From Massilia rhizosphaerae (GTDB taxonomy: Bacteria > Pseudomonadota > Gammaproteobacteria > Burkholderiales > Burkholderiaceae_D), in NCBI RefSeq assembly GCF_016093545.1, contig NZ_JADKYX010000014.1, positions 114,667 through 178,666 on the forward strand: 64,000 bases of DNA. Direction: 5' to 3'. This document shows, in pieces, positions 42,783 through 51,521 of this stretch. The notes below the pieces were generated by a model, which saw only the letters and a program-made list of their open reading frames with translations, ran no database searches and was not told the origin of the DNA. Both the position numbers and the translations under genes were made by a program. Position 1 is the stretch's first letter. Each line of letters starts with the position of its first letter.

Positions 42783-43466
42783 ATGCCGCGTGAAGAATTG
42801 CTTGAGGAGTTGACGGACAATTTCCCTCCTAAGAATATCTACACTTACGATGAGGATGTTCGTTATACGTATGACCGCAAGCGCTTAATGGATGAAGTTT
42901 TGCTAGGCACGTTCGAGTCGTACGTGCGCCACGTCGAAGATGAGAAATTCAGCTATAAAATCACAGCGGATAAGAAATTCTGCCTGGAAGTCAAGGCAGA
43001 AGGCGAGCGCTGGATTAAGATTTTCGACTACGTTACTGATGCTTTTGACATTGGTGAAGCAGCGTACCGTTTCTTCATAGTTATGCCACGCGCGCTGGAC
43101 GAAGGTGAGGTGATTTTAGAAGCTGAACGTAACTTAGTTGTTGATCAAGAATCACGTGACAAGCATGATCACTGTGACTATCAAGAAGAGCAGAAGAAGG
43201 TGGAAATCATTATGCCTCCAAACTTCACCGCGCAAGGAGCCACGATCAAAGCGACTGTCTATCTCTGTACAGACGGAAGTTACATTTTGACCGTCGCACA
43301 CTTCATTCCAGGCCGGAAGAAGCGGCGGCTGCTTGATCAGTTTTATTCAGATCCTGACTTCGCGGCGCTTCTAGCTGCAGAGTACGTAAAGCAGTGCGAC
43401 ACCACAGAATTCTTAGGCATTGAAGAAGAGCTATACCAACGGGTGTATAAGCGCGTCACACACTGA
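42783..43466 (+). CDS. Hypothetical protein
   Basis: A 227-residue protein; the ATG at 42783 is chosen because GAGGAG lies upstream, although the frame is open from 42729. Rich in acidic and aromatic residues, mixed alpha/beta pattern, no family recognised. It follows the exonuclease gene by 74 bases on the same strand. Confidence 0.5.
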   Translation: MPREELLEELTDNFPPKNIYTYDEDVRYTYDRKRLMDEVLLGTFESYVRHVEDEKFSYKITADKKFCLEVKAEGERWIKIFDYVTDAFDIGEAAYRFFIVMPRALDEGEVILEAERNLVVDQESRDKHDHCDYQEEQKKVEIIMPPNFTAQGATIKATVYLCTDGSYILTVAHFIPGRKKRRLLDQFYSDPDFAALLAAEYVKQCDTTEFLGIEEELYQRVYKRVTH

Positions 43467-43476
43467 GGGCTTTCAT

Positions 43477-43962
43477 ATGGGTTCTATGACTCTGCATCCA
43501 GCCATGGAAGTGCCGCGCTTAGTCGATTCCGGTTTGCTGACGAAGGCCATGGCGTATCGTGTCTTCCCTGATGGCACGACTTTCTTGTCCTTTTCAAATC
43601 GACTGACTGGTCGTCGGCTACATGCCGAGATCTCGTATGACCCTCTCCAGCCGGTTGGACAGCTGTTCGGTATGTGCGTGACTGAAGAAGTTGATGGGGA
43701 AGAGCCCGAGGTTGTCTCAGTGTATAGGCACGGTTGTATAGAGCATCTTATACGAACCGCTCAGGGGTTTCTGTGTTACCACGCATCAAAGAGCCGACCA
43801 GTCGTGAAGCGCAAGTCGGCAGTCACAATCCGCGTTGATGACGATCTGCGTAAAGCGTTCGATTTTGCTGTTGAGGCAACTGGCGAGTCACAGGCAGTAG
43901 TGCTTCGGCAACTGATGAGGTTCTTCGTAGGGACGGGACCCGACCCACGGGTGATTGGTTGA
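43477..43962 (+). CDS. Hypothetical protein with C-terminal ribbon-helix-helix-like domain
   Basis: A 161-residue protein from the ATG at 43477. The last 45 residues, KSAVTIRVDDDLRKAFDFAVEA and QAVVLRQLMRFF (given in parts), have the pattern of a CopG/Arc-type ribbon-helix-helix DNA-binding domain. The first 110 residues form strands (VFPDGTTFLSFSNRL) of unknown type. It may be an antitoxin-like or regulatory protein; no toxin partner was identified. Confidence 0.55.
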   Translation: MGSMTLHPAMEVPRLVDSGLLTKAMAYRVFPDGTTFLSFSNRLTGRRLHAEISYDPLQPVGQLFGMCVTEEVDGEEPEVVSVYRHGCIEHLIRTAQGFLCYHASKSRPVVKRKSAVTIRVDDDLRKAFDFAVEATGESQAVVLRQLMRFFVGTGPDPRVIG

Positions 43963-44062
43963 TACTACTTGCGCTCTGTCAAGATTCCAGATTGACCATA
44001 TTTGATACATGGTCGAGCCTATAGTTCAGGATGAGAGGTCCTTAATTGACATGGGGCCTCAA

Positions 44063-44554
44063 ATGGCAAACGACGCATACCTGCAAATCGACGGCATCAA
44101 GGGCGAATCGACCGACTCAAAGCATAAAGAATGGATCGAGGTCAGCAACGTCGACTGGCATGTTCACCAGCCGCGCGCACTGTCGATCTCATCTTCGGGA
44201 CACACGAATGGCAAAGCCGAGCTTTCGGAAATCTCGTTCAAGAAGCTGGCTGACCTGTCATCGCCGCTGCTCTGCCAGACATGTGCCACTGGCAAGACGA
44301 TCCCGAAAGCCAAGTTTGAGTTTATGCGTGCGGATGGTAACGGTGAGCCCATCAAGTATTACACTGTCGAGATCGAGAACGTGATGATCTCCTCTGTAAG
44401 CCCATCAAGCGGGGACGGCGGTGTGTTGACCGAACGGGTTTCGTTGGCCTACTCGAAGATCAAGTGGAGCTACACGCAGCAGAAGATCGCTGGCGGAGCT
44501 TCCGGCAATACCTCAGGCGGCTGGGATGCCGCTACCAACAAAATCGCGGCGTGA
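44063..44554 (+). CDS. hcp: Hcp-family type VI secretion tube protein
   Basis: A 163-residue protein starting MANDAYLQIDGIKGEST, the typical Hcp N-terminus; the frame is open further upstream. Later Hcp strands are KYYTVEIENVMISSV and LAYSKIKWSYTQQ. Hcp forms hexameric rings of the T6SS tube and also carries small effectors in its lumen. No other T6SS structural genes lie here, so this is an orphan hcp which would rely on a system elsewhere in the genome. The next gene, six bases on, encodes a likely effector. Confidence 0.9.
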   Translation: MANDAYLQIDGIKGESTDSKHKEWIEVSNVDWHVHQPRALSISSSGHTNGKAELSEISFKKLADLSSPLLCQTCATGKTIPKAKFEFMRADGNGEPIKYYTVEIENVMISSVSPSSGDGGVLTERVSLAYSKIKWSYTQQKIAGGASGNTSGGWDAATNKIAA

Positions 44555-44560
44555 GCGCCT

Positions 44561-44995
44561 ATGCGCCCCGTCCTCTACGAGGGCGACCTTGGAGAACTGC
44601 TCGCGAAATATTTCGGACACTTCGCCGGCAGGAACCAAGAATGCGTCGCCTTCCCGCAAGCAGTTACAAGCATCGGTCACACGAGCCGATGGCAACCCGG
44701 TGCGAGGGTGATGGATCAAACGTTCATTACTCCTGGAACGGTGATCGCCAACTTCAAGTTCGAGAATGGCAAGGCAAGGTTCCCAAACATGCACGGCTAC
44801 CACGTCGCCATCTTTTTGGAATTTGGCAACAGAAGGCCTGGTGGTGGCTATACGCATTTCTGGGTGCTCGACCAATGGCACGGCAAGACCGTCGCGAGGA
44901 GGAACAAGAACGCGTGGCCGGTCGACCAGGCCAAGCGGCTCCGTATCCTCCCATGCGACAACGCGGACGACTACTATGTGGTGATGGTGCCATGA
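44561..44995 (+). CDS. BPSL0067-family peptidoglycan amidase, probable T6SS effector
   Basis: A 144-residue protein of the NlpC/P60-like BPSL0067 type: nucleophile C28 in NQECVAFPQ, H81 in GYHVAIFLEF and an acid at D104 in FWVLDQW. Small cysteine amidases of this kind cut the peptide stem of peptidoglycan and are T6SS effectors (Tae proteins). It stands between hcp and a gene for a secreted small protein, with ATGA overlap to the latter. This order is the classic effector-immunity layout. Confidence 0.82.
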   Translation: MRPVLYEGDLGELLAKYFGHFAGRNQECVAFPQAVTSIGHTSRWQPGARVMDQTFITPGTVIANFKFENGKARFPNMHGYHVAIFLEFGNRRPGGGYTHFWVLDQWHGKTVARRNKNAWPVDQAKRLRILPCDNADDYYVVMVP

Positions 44996-45315
44996 GGAAG
45001 ATCCTACTGATCGGTATATTTCTAGCGTCCGGCGCTAGTGCTCAAACAGTCGAGTGCCCTAAAGTGTCTCAGGGAGCCAAGCTGACCGGAGCGGGCGCGT
45101 ATTTCGATAAGCAGACCGAAATACAAGGCGCGAGAAGGAAGGTGAAGGGCGGCTATGACGTCGAGCTGCCCCTGAACACAGCATGGCTTGTGTGTGAGTA
45201 CGGAACTCTTCAGGCTTGGAAAGAAGTGAAGCCTGAGCCCACGGTCAACAGTTGTAAGCTTAGGGTCCGAGGAAGTAAGAAAGACGTAACGGATGTAAAA
45301 CTGACATGCAAGTAA
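44992..45315 (+). CDS. STY0301-like periplasmic protein, probable immunity protein
   Basis: A 107-residue protein with a signal peptide (ILLIGIFLASGASAQ). The mature part has ECPKVSQ, WLVCEYGT and a final Cys-rich strand (NSCKLRV, KLTCK), the pattern of the STY0301 family often found next to peptidoglycan amidase genes. The four-base overlap with the amidase gene supports co-production. Neutralising the amidase in the producer's periplasm is inferred. Confidence 0.75.
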   Translation: MRKILLIGIFLASGASAQTVECPKVSQGAKLTGAGAYFDKQTEIQGARRKVKGGYDVELPLNTAWLVCEYGTLQAWKEVKPEPTVNSCKLRVRGSKKDVTDVKLTCK

Positions 45316-45321
45316 AACAAT

Positions 45322-45345
45322 GCCGCCCACAGAGGCGGCTTTTCT
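45322..45345 (+). terminator. Terminator of the hcp cassette
   Basis: GCCGCC-CACAGA-GGCGGC followed by TTTTCTT, seven bases after the immunity gene stop. Confidence 0.85.
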
Positions 45346-45348
45346 TAG

Positions 45349-46428
45349 TTAAGCTGCTTCAGCGACCGGCATGGGCGTCTTCATCATCATGCGAAGCCAC
45401 GGAAGGATACCATCCTCATCAGGATGCAGATCCTCAGCCTTCAACTGAACGTAGCGAGCAAGCTGCTTCCAGTCGTTATGACCCGTAAAGATCGCGACTC
45501 GCGGGATGTCGTAGCCCTTCTCAAAAAGCCGAGAAGTCCCTTCATGCCGGAGGTCGTGAAAGTGTAGGTCTTTTATGTCACAAGCGTTCACTGCACGTGG
45601 GAAAATGGTACTGATCGACTTAGGGTCATAGGGAAAAACTTCATCATGAGTGCGTGGCTGGGCAGTCAGGATGGCCCAGGCGTCGGCCAAGAGCGGAACC
45701 TTCTGGTGGTTGCCCTTCTTTTTCTTCGGGTGCTTCCGATCTCGTATAATGACAGTCTTTTTCTCGAAGTCGACGTCGGACCACTTGATGCGCGTGATCT
45801 CAGCCGCACGCATCGTTGTGGCGATTGCGAAATCGATGATGGCCGACATAGGAATCTCTTGGCGTTTCTTCGCGTCGAAGTGCTTCTTGATCGTCGTGAG
45901 CTCTTCCTCAGTAGGGCGTCGGTCGCGTTCATGGGACTTTGGATCAAGACCGGTATCAGCCATGTGCTCGCGCACGTCGGAGAACACTGTCATGTCAAAG
46001 TCGTACTTGTGATCTTTGCGACCAGAACGGATGACAGCAGCGATCTCAGCGATGTCCATCGCGATAGTGACGCCGCCCGCGCCTCCTTTTTCGCGGTCCT
46101 TGACGAAGGACTTGAGGCGATCATAGGTAAGGGTGGGGAGTACAACGTCGCCAAGCATGCGCTTGATGCGGTTGAGGTTGGCCTTCTTCGTGTCGCCATA
46201 GGGTTTGGTCGGCTTTTCTTTCTCGAAGTATTGATCGACGAGTTTCCCTAAGGTGAGGTCCTTCATCGCTCGCTTGTCTTGGTGTTGCTTCTTGAGCATA
46301 GCCGACTCAGTGTGGGCTGCCCATGCCTTTGCCTCCCTCTGCGTGTCGAAGTTTGCAGAGGTCGACGGGAAGCCCTTTTTGCGGATGCGTGCTTGCCACT
46401 TGCTGCCGATTTGAAGGATTGTTGCCAC
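45349..46428 (-). CDS. int: Tyrosine-type integrase of the dusA island
   Basis: A 359-residue integrase. The GTG start (MATILQIGSKW) is chosen because GGAG lies five bases upstream and the N-terminus then fits the arm-binding domain; the frame itself runs open far upstream. Catalytic residues are R207 (TTMRAAEI), H291 and R294 (HFHDLRHE), H317 (TGHNDW) and Y326 (ARYVQL). It lies 120 bases from the dusA start and is transcribed away from it. The resemblance to the relic at 29540-29798 suggests both belong to dusA-targeting integrases. Confidence 0.95.
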   Translation of the reverse strand: MATILQIGSKWQARIRKKGFPSTSANFDTQREAKAWAAHTESAMLKKQHQDKRAMKDLTLGKLVDQYFEKEKPTKPYGDTKKANLNRIKRMLGDVVLPTLTYDRLKSFVKDREKGGAGGVTIAMDIAEIAAVIRSGRKDHKYDFDMTVFSDVREHMADTGLDPKSHERDRRPTEEELTTIKKHFDAKKRQEIPMSAIIDFAIATTMRAAEITRIKWSDVDFEKKTVIIRDRKHPKKKKGNHQKVPLLADAWAILTAQPRTHDEVFPYDPKSISTIFPRAVNACDIKDLHFHDLRHEGTSRLFEKGYDIPRVAIFTGHNDWKQLARYVQLKAEDLHPDEDGILPWLRMMMKTPMPVAEAA

Positions 46429-46490
46429 GTGTTCTCCATGCTGTAAGTTGTCGCGTTCGGATGGCCCGGCCAAGCGAACTCGTGGGTAAA

Positions 46491-46510
46491 TTGTGGCAAG
46501 TTTTGTGGCA
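46491..46510. repeat. Integrase arm-type sites, right end
   Basis: Two direct copies of TTGTGGCA (46491-46498, 46503-46510), the same octamer that occurs three times near the left core. They lie between the integrase start and the dusA start, so they may also affect expression of both. Confidence 0.6.
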
Positions 46511-46548
46511 CTGGTACAGTCAAATGTAGTGAAAAATCGTGAACTAAA

Positions 46549-47595
46549 ATGAATGATCTCAACCAAGAAAATCCGGCTTTCTCCTATGAGAACAGTGTGA
46601 AAAAAAATATTTACAAGGGACGGAGATTGTCTATTGCTCCGATGATGGACTGGACGGACCGCCATTGCCGCGTGTTCCACCGCCAGATCACGAAGCACAC
46701 CTGGTTGTATACAGAGATGGTGACGACGGGCGCCCTGGTGTATGGCGACGTCGAGCGCCACCTGCGCCATGACGACGTCGAGCACCCGGTCGCGCTGCAG
46801 CTGGGCGGCAGCGATCCGGCCGACCTCGCGAAGAGCGCCAGGCTGGGCGAGCAGTGGGGCTACGACGAGATCAACCTGAATTGCGGCTGCCCGTCCGAGC
46901 GCGTGCAGAAGGGCGCGTTCGGTGCCTGCCTGATGCAGGAACCGCAGCTCGTTGCCGATTGCGTCAAGGCGATGCGCGACGCCGTCGCCATCGACGTCAC
47001 CGTCAAGCACCGCATCGGCATCGACTACGACGAGGAATACGGTTTCGTCCGCGATTTCATCGGCACCATCGCCGACGCGGGTTGCCAAACTTTCATCGTG
47101 CACGCGCGCAATGCCGTGCTCAAGGGGCTGTCGCCCAAGGAAAACCGCGAGATCCCGCCGCTGCGGTACGAAGTCGCGTATCGATTGAAACGCGAATTCC
47201 CCGATCTCGAAATCATCATCAACGGCGGCATCAAGACCGACGACGAGATCGCCACCCACCTGCAGCACGTGGACGGCGTCATGATCGGGCGCGAGGCCTA
47301 TCATAATCCGTACGTCATGGCCGGTTGGGATGCCCGTTTCTATGGCGATGCGACCCCGCCCAAGTCGCGCGAACAGGTGCTGGAAGCGATGATTCCCTAT
47401 ATTCGCGCCGAACTCGACCGTTACGGCCCGCTGGGCCTGCGCCTGAACAGCATCACGCGCCACATGCTGGGCCTGATGGCGGGCCTGCCGGGCGCGCGTG
47501 GCTATCGCCAATTGCTGTCCGATTCCCGCCGCCTCGCTGCGGGCGATCCCGAACTCCTCCTCGAAGCGGCCGGCCGCCTGCGCCTGGCCGCCTGA
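46549..47595 (+). CDS. dusA: tRNA-dihydrouridine synthase A, 5' end supplied by the island
   Basis: A 348-residue Dus enzyme. RRLSIAPMMDWTDRH opens the FMN TIM barrel, NLNCGCPSERVQ carries the catalytic Cys (NCGCPS), and VKHRIGID and INGGIKT follow. It reduces uridines 20/20a in the tRNA D-loop with NADPH. The codons before the core at 46642, encoding the unusual N-terminal extension MNDLNQENPAF, derive from the island, since the original 5' end is stranded at 29851. The gene thus stays functional but under a promoter brought by the element. Confidence 0.95.
   Translation: MNDLNQENPAFSYENSVKKNIYKGRRLSIAPMMDWTDRHCRVFHRQITKHTWLYTEMVTTGALVYGDVERHLRHDDVEHPVALQLGGSDPADLAKSARLGEQWGYDEINLNCGCPSERVQKGAFGACLMQEPQLVADCVKAMRDAVAIDVTVKHRIGIDYDEEYGFVRDFIGTIADAGCQTFIVHARNAVLKGLSPKENREIPPLRYEVAYRLKREFPDLEIIINGGIKTDDEIATHLQHVDGVMIGREAYHNPYVMAGWDARFYGDATPPKSREQVLEAMIPYIRAELDRYGPLGLRLNSITRHMLGLMAGLPGARGYRQLLSDSRRLAAGDPELLLEAAGRLRLAA
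46642..46653. other. Right attachment core of the dusA island (attR)
   Basis: ATGATGGACTGG, identical to 29887-29898, within the MMDW codons of dusA. The distance between the two cores gives an island of about 16.8 kb. Confidence 0.8.
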
Positions 47596-47938
47596 TTTGT
47601 CGTTTTGCTACCGGAAGTCGCTCGACGCGGCCCCGGTTGTTCAAAATGTGCGACATAAAGTGATGCATTTGTAAAATGCTATGCATCATATTCCTTGCTG
47701 AAAAGCAAGGGAACACCCATAATCGTGGTTCTTCTCCTTGCACGACATCTAATCCTGTTGTTGTGACGAAACATAATTACAGCGGTGCATGTTTTCTGTC
47801 TGCAATTCGCCGTTTTGATTTATCCTGACGGAAATACGTAAGTCCACCGGGAAGATGGACTTTCCGTAACAAAAATGAGACGGTACCGGGGCGGCAGGCA
47901 CCCGGGCAGGTCCGAACTTGAAACAGGGAAGATAAGGA
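47596..47938. promoter_or_regulatory. Leader region of the third chemoreceptor
   Basis: About 340 bases without a gene. It contains an inverted repeat GATGCAT-N12-ATGCATC (47662-47687) and a second hairpin around 47691-47713 (CCTTGCT-GAAA-AGCAAGG). Neither has a T tract. No clear sigma-28 promoter was found. Confidence 0.4.
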
Positions 47939-49738
47939 ATGAATCTTGCAAACATGAAAGTCGGCACGCGGCTGGGGTTGGGCTTTGCCCTTGTGCTCGT
48001 GCTGCTGGTCATGGTCACTGTCATCGGTGTCCTGCGCATGGCGCAGATCCAGAATCGGCTCGACCACGTCGTCAACGTCAACAATGTGGTGACTCGTCTA
48101 GTGGTCGACATGCGCAACAACGTGAGCGAGCGTGTCACGTCGCTGCGCACCTTGACCCTGATGACGGATCCTACCGACATGGAGCCGGAACTGAACCGTT
48201 TCAAGGAACAGACCGCCAAATACGACGCTCTGCAGCAAAAACTGGCTGCCAAGTTCTCGGAAGAGTCGTCGGCCGACGAAAAAAACCTGTTGAACCAGGT
48301 GAAGGAAGCCGAAAGCACGGCCATGCCGGCCATCGCCAAGGCGTCGGCCCTCTATCTGGCCAATAACGCGATGGACGCCACCCGCGTCATGATCAAGGAA
48401 ATCCGTCCCGCCCAGAAGAAATGGCTGGACGCGCTGGATCAGCTGGGCAAGCTGGAAGACAAGCAGAATGCGCAAAGCCAGGTGGATGCCGAAGCCGCGT
48501 TCGCCAGCGCCCGCAACTTCATGCTCGTGCTGCTGGGCCTGGCCGTCGCGATCGGCATCGTGGCCGCCACCGCCATTACCCGCGGCCTGCTGAAGCAGTT
48601 GGGCGGCGAGCCGGGCTATACCGCCAAGATCGCGGGCAGCATCGCCGAAGGCGACCTGTCGATCGCCATCGACACCAAAACGACGGATCGCGGCAGCTTG
48701 CTGACCGAAATGAAGCAGATGCGCAACAGCCTGGTCGACATCGTCAGCCAAGTGCGTCGCGGCACGCACACTATTACCACGGCATCGCGTGAAATCGCGG
48801 CCGGCAACACCGACCTGTCGTCGCGTACCGAATTGCAGGCCAGCTCGCTGGAAAAGACCGCGTCGGCAATGGAAGAGCTGACGTCGACCGTGAAGCAGAA
48901 CGCCGACAATGCCCGCGAAGCGAACCAGCTGGCCGCGACGGCATCGGATGTGGCGCGCAAGGGCGGCGACGTGGTGTCGCAAGTCGTCGGCACGATGGGC
49001 GAGATCAATAGCTCGGCAAGCAAGATCGCCGACATCATCGGCGTCATCGACGGTATCGCCTTCCAGACGAACATCCTGGCGCTGAACGCGGCCGTCGAGG
49101 CGGCGCGTGCCGGCGAACAAGGCCGCGGCTTCGCCGTCGTCGCATCGGAAGTGCGCAACCTGGCCCAGCGTTCCGCCGCGGCGGCAAAAGAAATCAAGCA
49201 GCTGATCGGCGACTCCGTCGAGAAGATCGGCCGCGGCAGCAAGCTCGTCGGCCAAGCCGGCGAGACGATGGACGAGGTCGTCGCGAGCGTCAAGCGCGTG
49301 ACCGACATCATGAGCGACATCGCCAGCGCCAGCGCCGAACAGAGCGCCGGTATCGAGCAGGTCAATCTGTCGATCATCGAAATGGACGGCATGACGCAGC
49401 AGAACGCCGCGCTGGTCGAAGAAGCCGCCGCCGCGTTCCAGAGCCTGCAGGATCAGGCTGCGGAACTGCAGCGCGTCGTCAGCATCTTCAAGCTGGCCGA
49501 AGGCGAAGAGCCGGTGGTCGCGGAAACGCCGGCACCGGCCGCTCCCGGCCGTGCCGTCGTCGTCTCGCAAGCCAAGCCGCAGCTGAAGAAGCCGGGACAA
49601 CGTCCGGCGCAACGTTCGGCACAACGTCCGGCGAAGGCCAAGGCGCCGGTCCAGGAAGAACGCCCGGCAGATGCTCCGGCATCGACCGCCAAGAAGGTCG
49701 CGGCGGCCGCCGCCAGCGACGACTGGGAAGAATTCTGA
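47939..49738 (+). CDS. Methyl-accepting chemotaxis protein with C-terminal CheR/CheB tether
   Basis: A 599-residue receptor preceded by AAGATAAGGA. TM1 is near 12-34, a helical periplasmic sensor spans about 35-185, TM2 is near 190-210 and HAMP starts about 215. The signalling tip is IAFQTNILALNAAVEAARAG. A long Ala/Pro/Lys-rich linker (about 515-590) ends in DDWEEF, which matches the NWETF-type pentapeptide that binds CheR and CheB. This distinguishes it from the two receptors at 671-3845, which lack the tether. Confidence 0.95.
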   Translation: MNLANMKVGTRLGLGFALVLVLLVMVTVIGVLRMAQIQNRLDHVVNVNNVVTRLVVDMRNNVSERVTSLRTLTLMTDPTDMEPELNRFKEQTAKYDALQQKLAAKFSEESSADEKNLLNQVKEAESTAMPAIAKASALYLANNAMDATRVMIKEIRPAQKKWLDALDQLGKLEDKQNAQSQVDAEAAFASARNFMLVLLGLAVAIGIVAATAITRGLLKQLGGEPGYTAKIAGSIAEGDLSIAIDTKTTDRGSLLTEMKQMRNSLVDIVSQVRRGTHTITTASREIAAGNTDLSSRTELQASSLEKTASAMEELTSTVKQNADNAREANQLAATASDVARKGGDVVSQVVGTMGEINSSASKIADIIGVIDGIAFQTNILALNAAVEAARAGEQGRGFAVVASEVRNLAQRSAAAAKEIKQLIGDSVEKIGRGSKLVGQAGETMDEVVASVKRVTDIMSDIASASAEQSAGIEQVNLSIIEMDGMTQQNAALVEEAAAAFQSLQDQAAELQRVVSIFKLAEGEEPVVAETPAPAAPGRAVVVSQAKPQLKKPGQRPAQRSAQRPAKAKAPVQEERPADAPASTAKKVAAAAASDDWEEF

Positions 49739-49811
49739 GCCAGGACGGCTCGTCCAGGGCCGGTGCCCGCACCGGCATTAAAAAAAACTTTGTTTTTCGG
49801 GGGTAATAAAA

Positions 49812-50159
49812 ATGTCCAATAAGAAATTTTATGCGAGCCTGATGGCTCTGCTGATCTCGGGCGTCGCCGGCTCGGCTTACGCAGGCGATACGCCGGCAAC
49901 GTTCGACCCGTCCAAGTGCAAGGTCGAGTATCCGAAGGCGTCGCTGATGAACGAAGAGCAGGGCGTGACCGTCGTGTCGTTCCTCGTCAACGCCGACGGC
50001 TCGGTGGCCGATTCGAAGCTGGAAAAGTCGAGCGGTTTCAAGGGCCTGGACAAGGCCGCGCTGAAAGGCCTGTCGAACTGCAAGTTCAAGCCGGGCACCA
50101 AGGGCGGCGCGCCGGCCCAGACCTGGACCAAGGTCGACTACGCCTGGAAGCTGGACTGA
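49812..50159 (+). CDS. Secreted TonB C-terminal-like domain protein
   Basis: A 115-residue protein with a cleavable signal peptide (LLISGVAGSAYA, cut near 25). The mature part, CKVEYPKASLMNEEQGV, VSFLVNADGSV and LKGLSNCKFKPGT (in pieces), is a TonB C-terminal fold with one possible disulphide. There is no membrane anchor or Pro-rich spacer, so it is not a true TonB. It is its own unit, with a strong terminator downstream. Confidence 0.82.
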   Translation: MSNKKFYASLMALLISGVAGSAYAGDTPATFDPSKCKVEYPKASLMNEEQGVTVVSFLVNADGSVADSKLEKSSGFKGLDKAALKGLSNCKFKPGTKGGAPAQTWTKVDYAWKLD

Positions 50160-50270
50160 TCATCCCGGGTGCCGGCCGGCTGGCTCGGCGCTCCAGGTGA
50201 GGCAATGCGTCCCCGGCATCTCTACCGGTTGCGCACGAGACCAGCGGCCTGGCGGTACCCGGCGATTCGA

Positions 50271-50298
50271 AAAGGGCGTTCCCGCGGGAACGCCCTTT
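50271..50298. terminator. Bidirectional terminator
   Basis: The perfect palindromic stem AAAGGGCGTTCCC-GCGGGAACGCCCTTT followed by Ts on both strands, between the convergent TonB-like gene and the YbdK gene. Confidence 0.9.
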
Positions 50299-50309
50299 TT
50301 GCATCCGAA

Positions 50310-51521
50310 CTAGCCCAGCGGCGCGCCGTCCTCGAACAGTTCGCTGGCCATCCGCGCCAGGTCGTTCATGCCGCCGCCGGCGTCGAGGTGGGCGCGAAGC
50401 CAGCGCGCCTGGCCGCCGTTTTTCATGAGGTGTTCGATCACCTTGCATGCCTTGGGGAAGCCCGGGTCGGTCGACCGGCGCTGCAACCGTTCCAGGTCGG
50501 CGCGGATCGCTTCCGCGGCCGGCATCGAGACGCCCGTTTCAGGATCGATCCAGCTTGCCTCGACGCCGTCGCGCGCCGCGTTGAAGCGGTTCCAGATGTA
50601 CAGTTCGCGGCTGGCGCTGGTGGGCCAGAGGCCCGGCTGGTCGGCCCATTCCAGGCACAGCTCGCGCGCGTAGCACGCCAGCGCGGCCGCGTAGACGGGC
50701 TTGAGCGGCGTGTCCAGCACGCGCAGTTCGATCGTCCCGTATTCCGGTTTCGGCCGCACGTCCCAGTAAAAATCCTTGATGCTGTTGACGATGCCGTGGC
50801 CGGCCAGCTCGTCGAAATGGGCGCGGAAATCGCTCCAGGTCCGGATGTTGTACGGCAGGATGCCGCTCATCGGGAACGCGCCCACGACATTGCTGCGCGA
50901 GCTGCAGAAGCCGGAGACCTCGCTCTGCCAGCACGGCGAATTGGCCGACAGCGCGATGAACAACGGCGCGCGCTGCGTGAGCCAGGAGCACAGGCGCATC
51001 GCTTCGTCCGGCGTGCCGGCGCCGATGTGCACGTGCATGCCGAACACGGTAAACAGTTTAGCCAGATAGCCGAACTTGCGCTCGGACGCGAAATAGCGCT
51101 CCTTCGGATAGATGCGCTGTTCGTTCCACTTCTGGAACGGATGCGCGCCGCCGCCGGAGATCGACGCGCCCACCTCGAACGCGGCGCGCTGCACCGTCGT
51201 GCGGATGTGTTCCAGCTGCTCGGCCGCCTCGTCGAACGAGGTCAGGATCGCGGTCGCCACTTCCAGCATCGACGTCGTGATTTCCGGCGTGTGGACCCAC
51301 GGCTTGTCATGCTTGTCGAGCAGGCGCAGGATGTCCGGCGCGGCCGGGAACAGGTCGAACGTGAGGCGGTCGAGCACCATCAGTTCCAGTTCGATGCCCA
51401 TGGTGCCGATCGTCGACGCCTTGAAGTCGGGCAGATACGCGGGACCCTGGCCCGAAACGGCCTGCGCCTGCGCATCCTGTTTCAGCTTGCTCAGCCCTTC
51501 TTCGTTCATCAATTCGCTCAT
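50310..51521 (-). CDS. ybdK: YbdK-type carboxylate-amine ligase (GCS2 family)
   Basis: A 403-residue protein; the ATG after GAGGAGGTGCCCA gives MSELMNEEG, though the frame is open further upstream. GCS2-family motifs are TMGIELELMVLD, TTSMLEVAT, HVHIGAGTPDEAM and YGTIELRVLDTP. YbdK-type enzymes join glutamate and an amine such as cysteine with ATP, at low activity. It overlaps the antiporter gene by four bases, so both are made together. Confidence 0.9.
   Translation of the reverse strand: MSELMNEEGLSKLKQDAQAQAVSGQGPAYLPDFKASTIGTMGIELELMVLDRLTFDLFPAAPDILRLLDKHDKPWVHTPEITTSMLEVATAILTSFDEAAEQLEHIRTTVQRAAFEVGASISGGGAHPFQKWNEQRIYPKERYFASERKFGYLAKLFTVFGMHVHIGAGTPDEAMRLCSWLTQRAPLFIALSANSPCWQSEVSGFCSSRSNVVGAFPMSGILPYNIRTWSDFRAHFDELAGHGIVNSIKDFYWDVRPKPEYGTIELRVLDTPLKPVYAAALACYARELCLEWADQPGLWPTSASRELYIWNRFNAARDGVEASWIDPETGVSMPAAEAIRADLERLQRRSTDPGFPKACKVIEHLMKNGGQARWLRAHLDAGGGMNDLARMASELFEDGAPLG

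Noticed and set aside
47749..48339. 196-residue minus-strand frame before and over the chemoreceptor
   Set aside because: Ser/Thr/Arg-rich without domain; most of it overlaps the receptor's coding part.
49812..50159. True TonB energy transducer
   Set aside because: Has a cleavable signal peptide and no membrane anchor or Pro-rich spacer; no ExbB/ExbD genes nearby.
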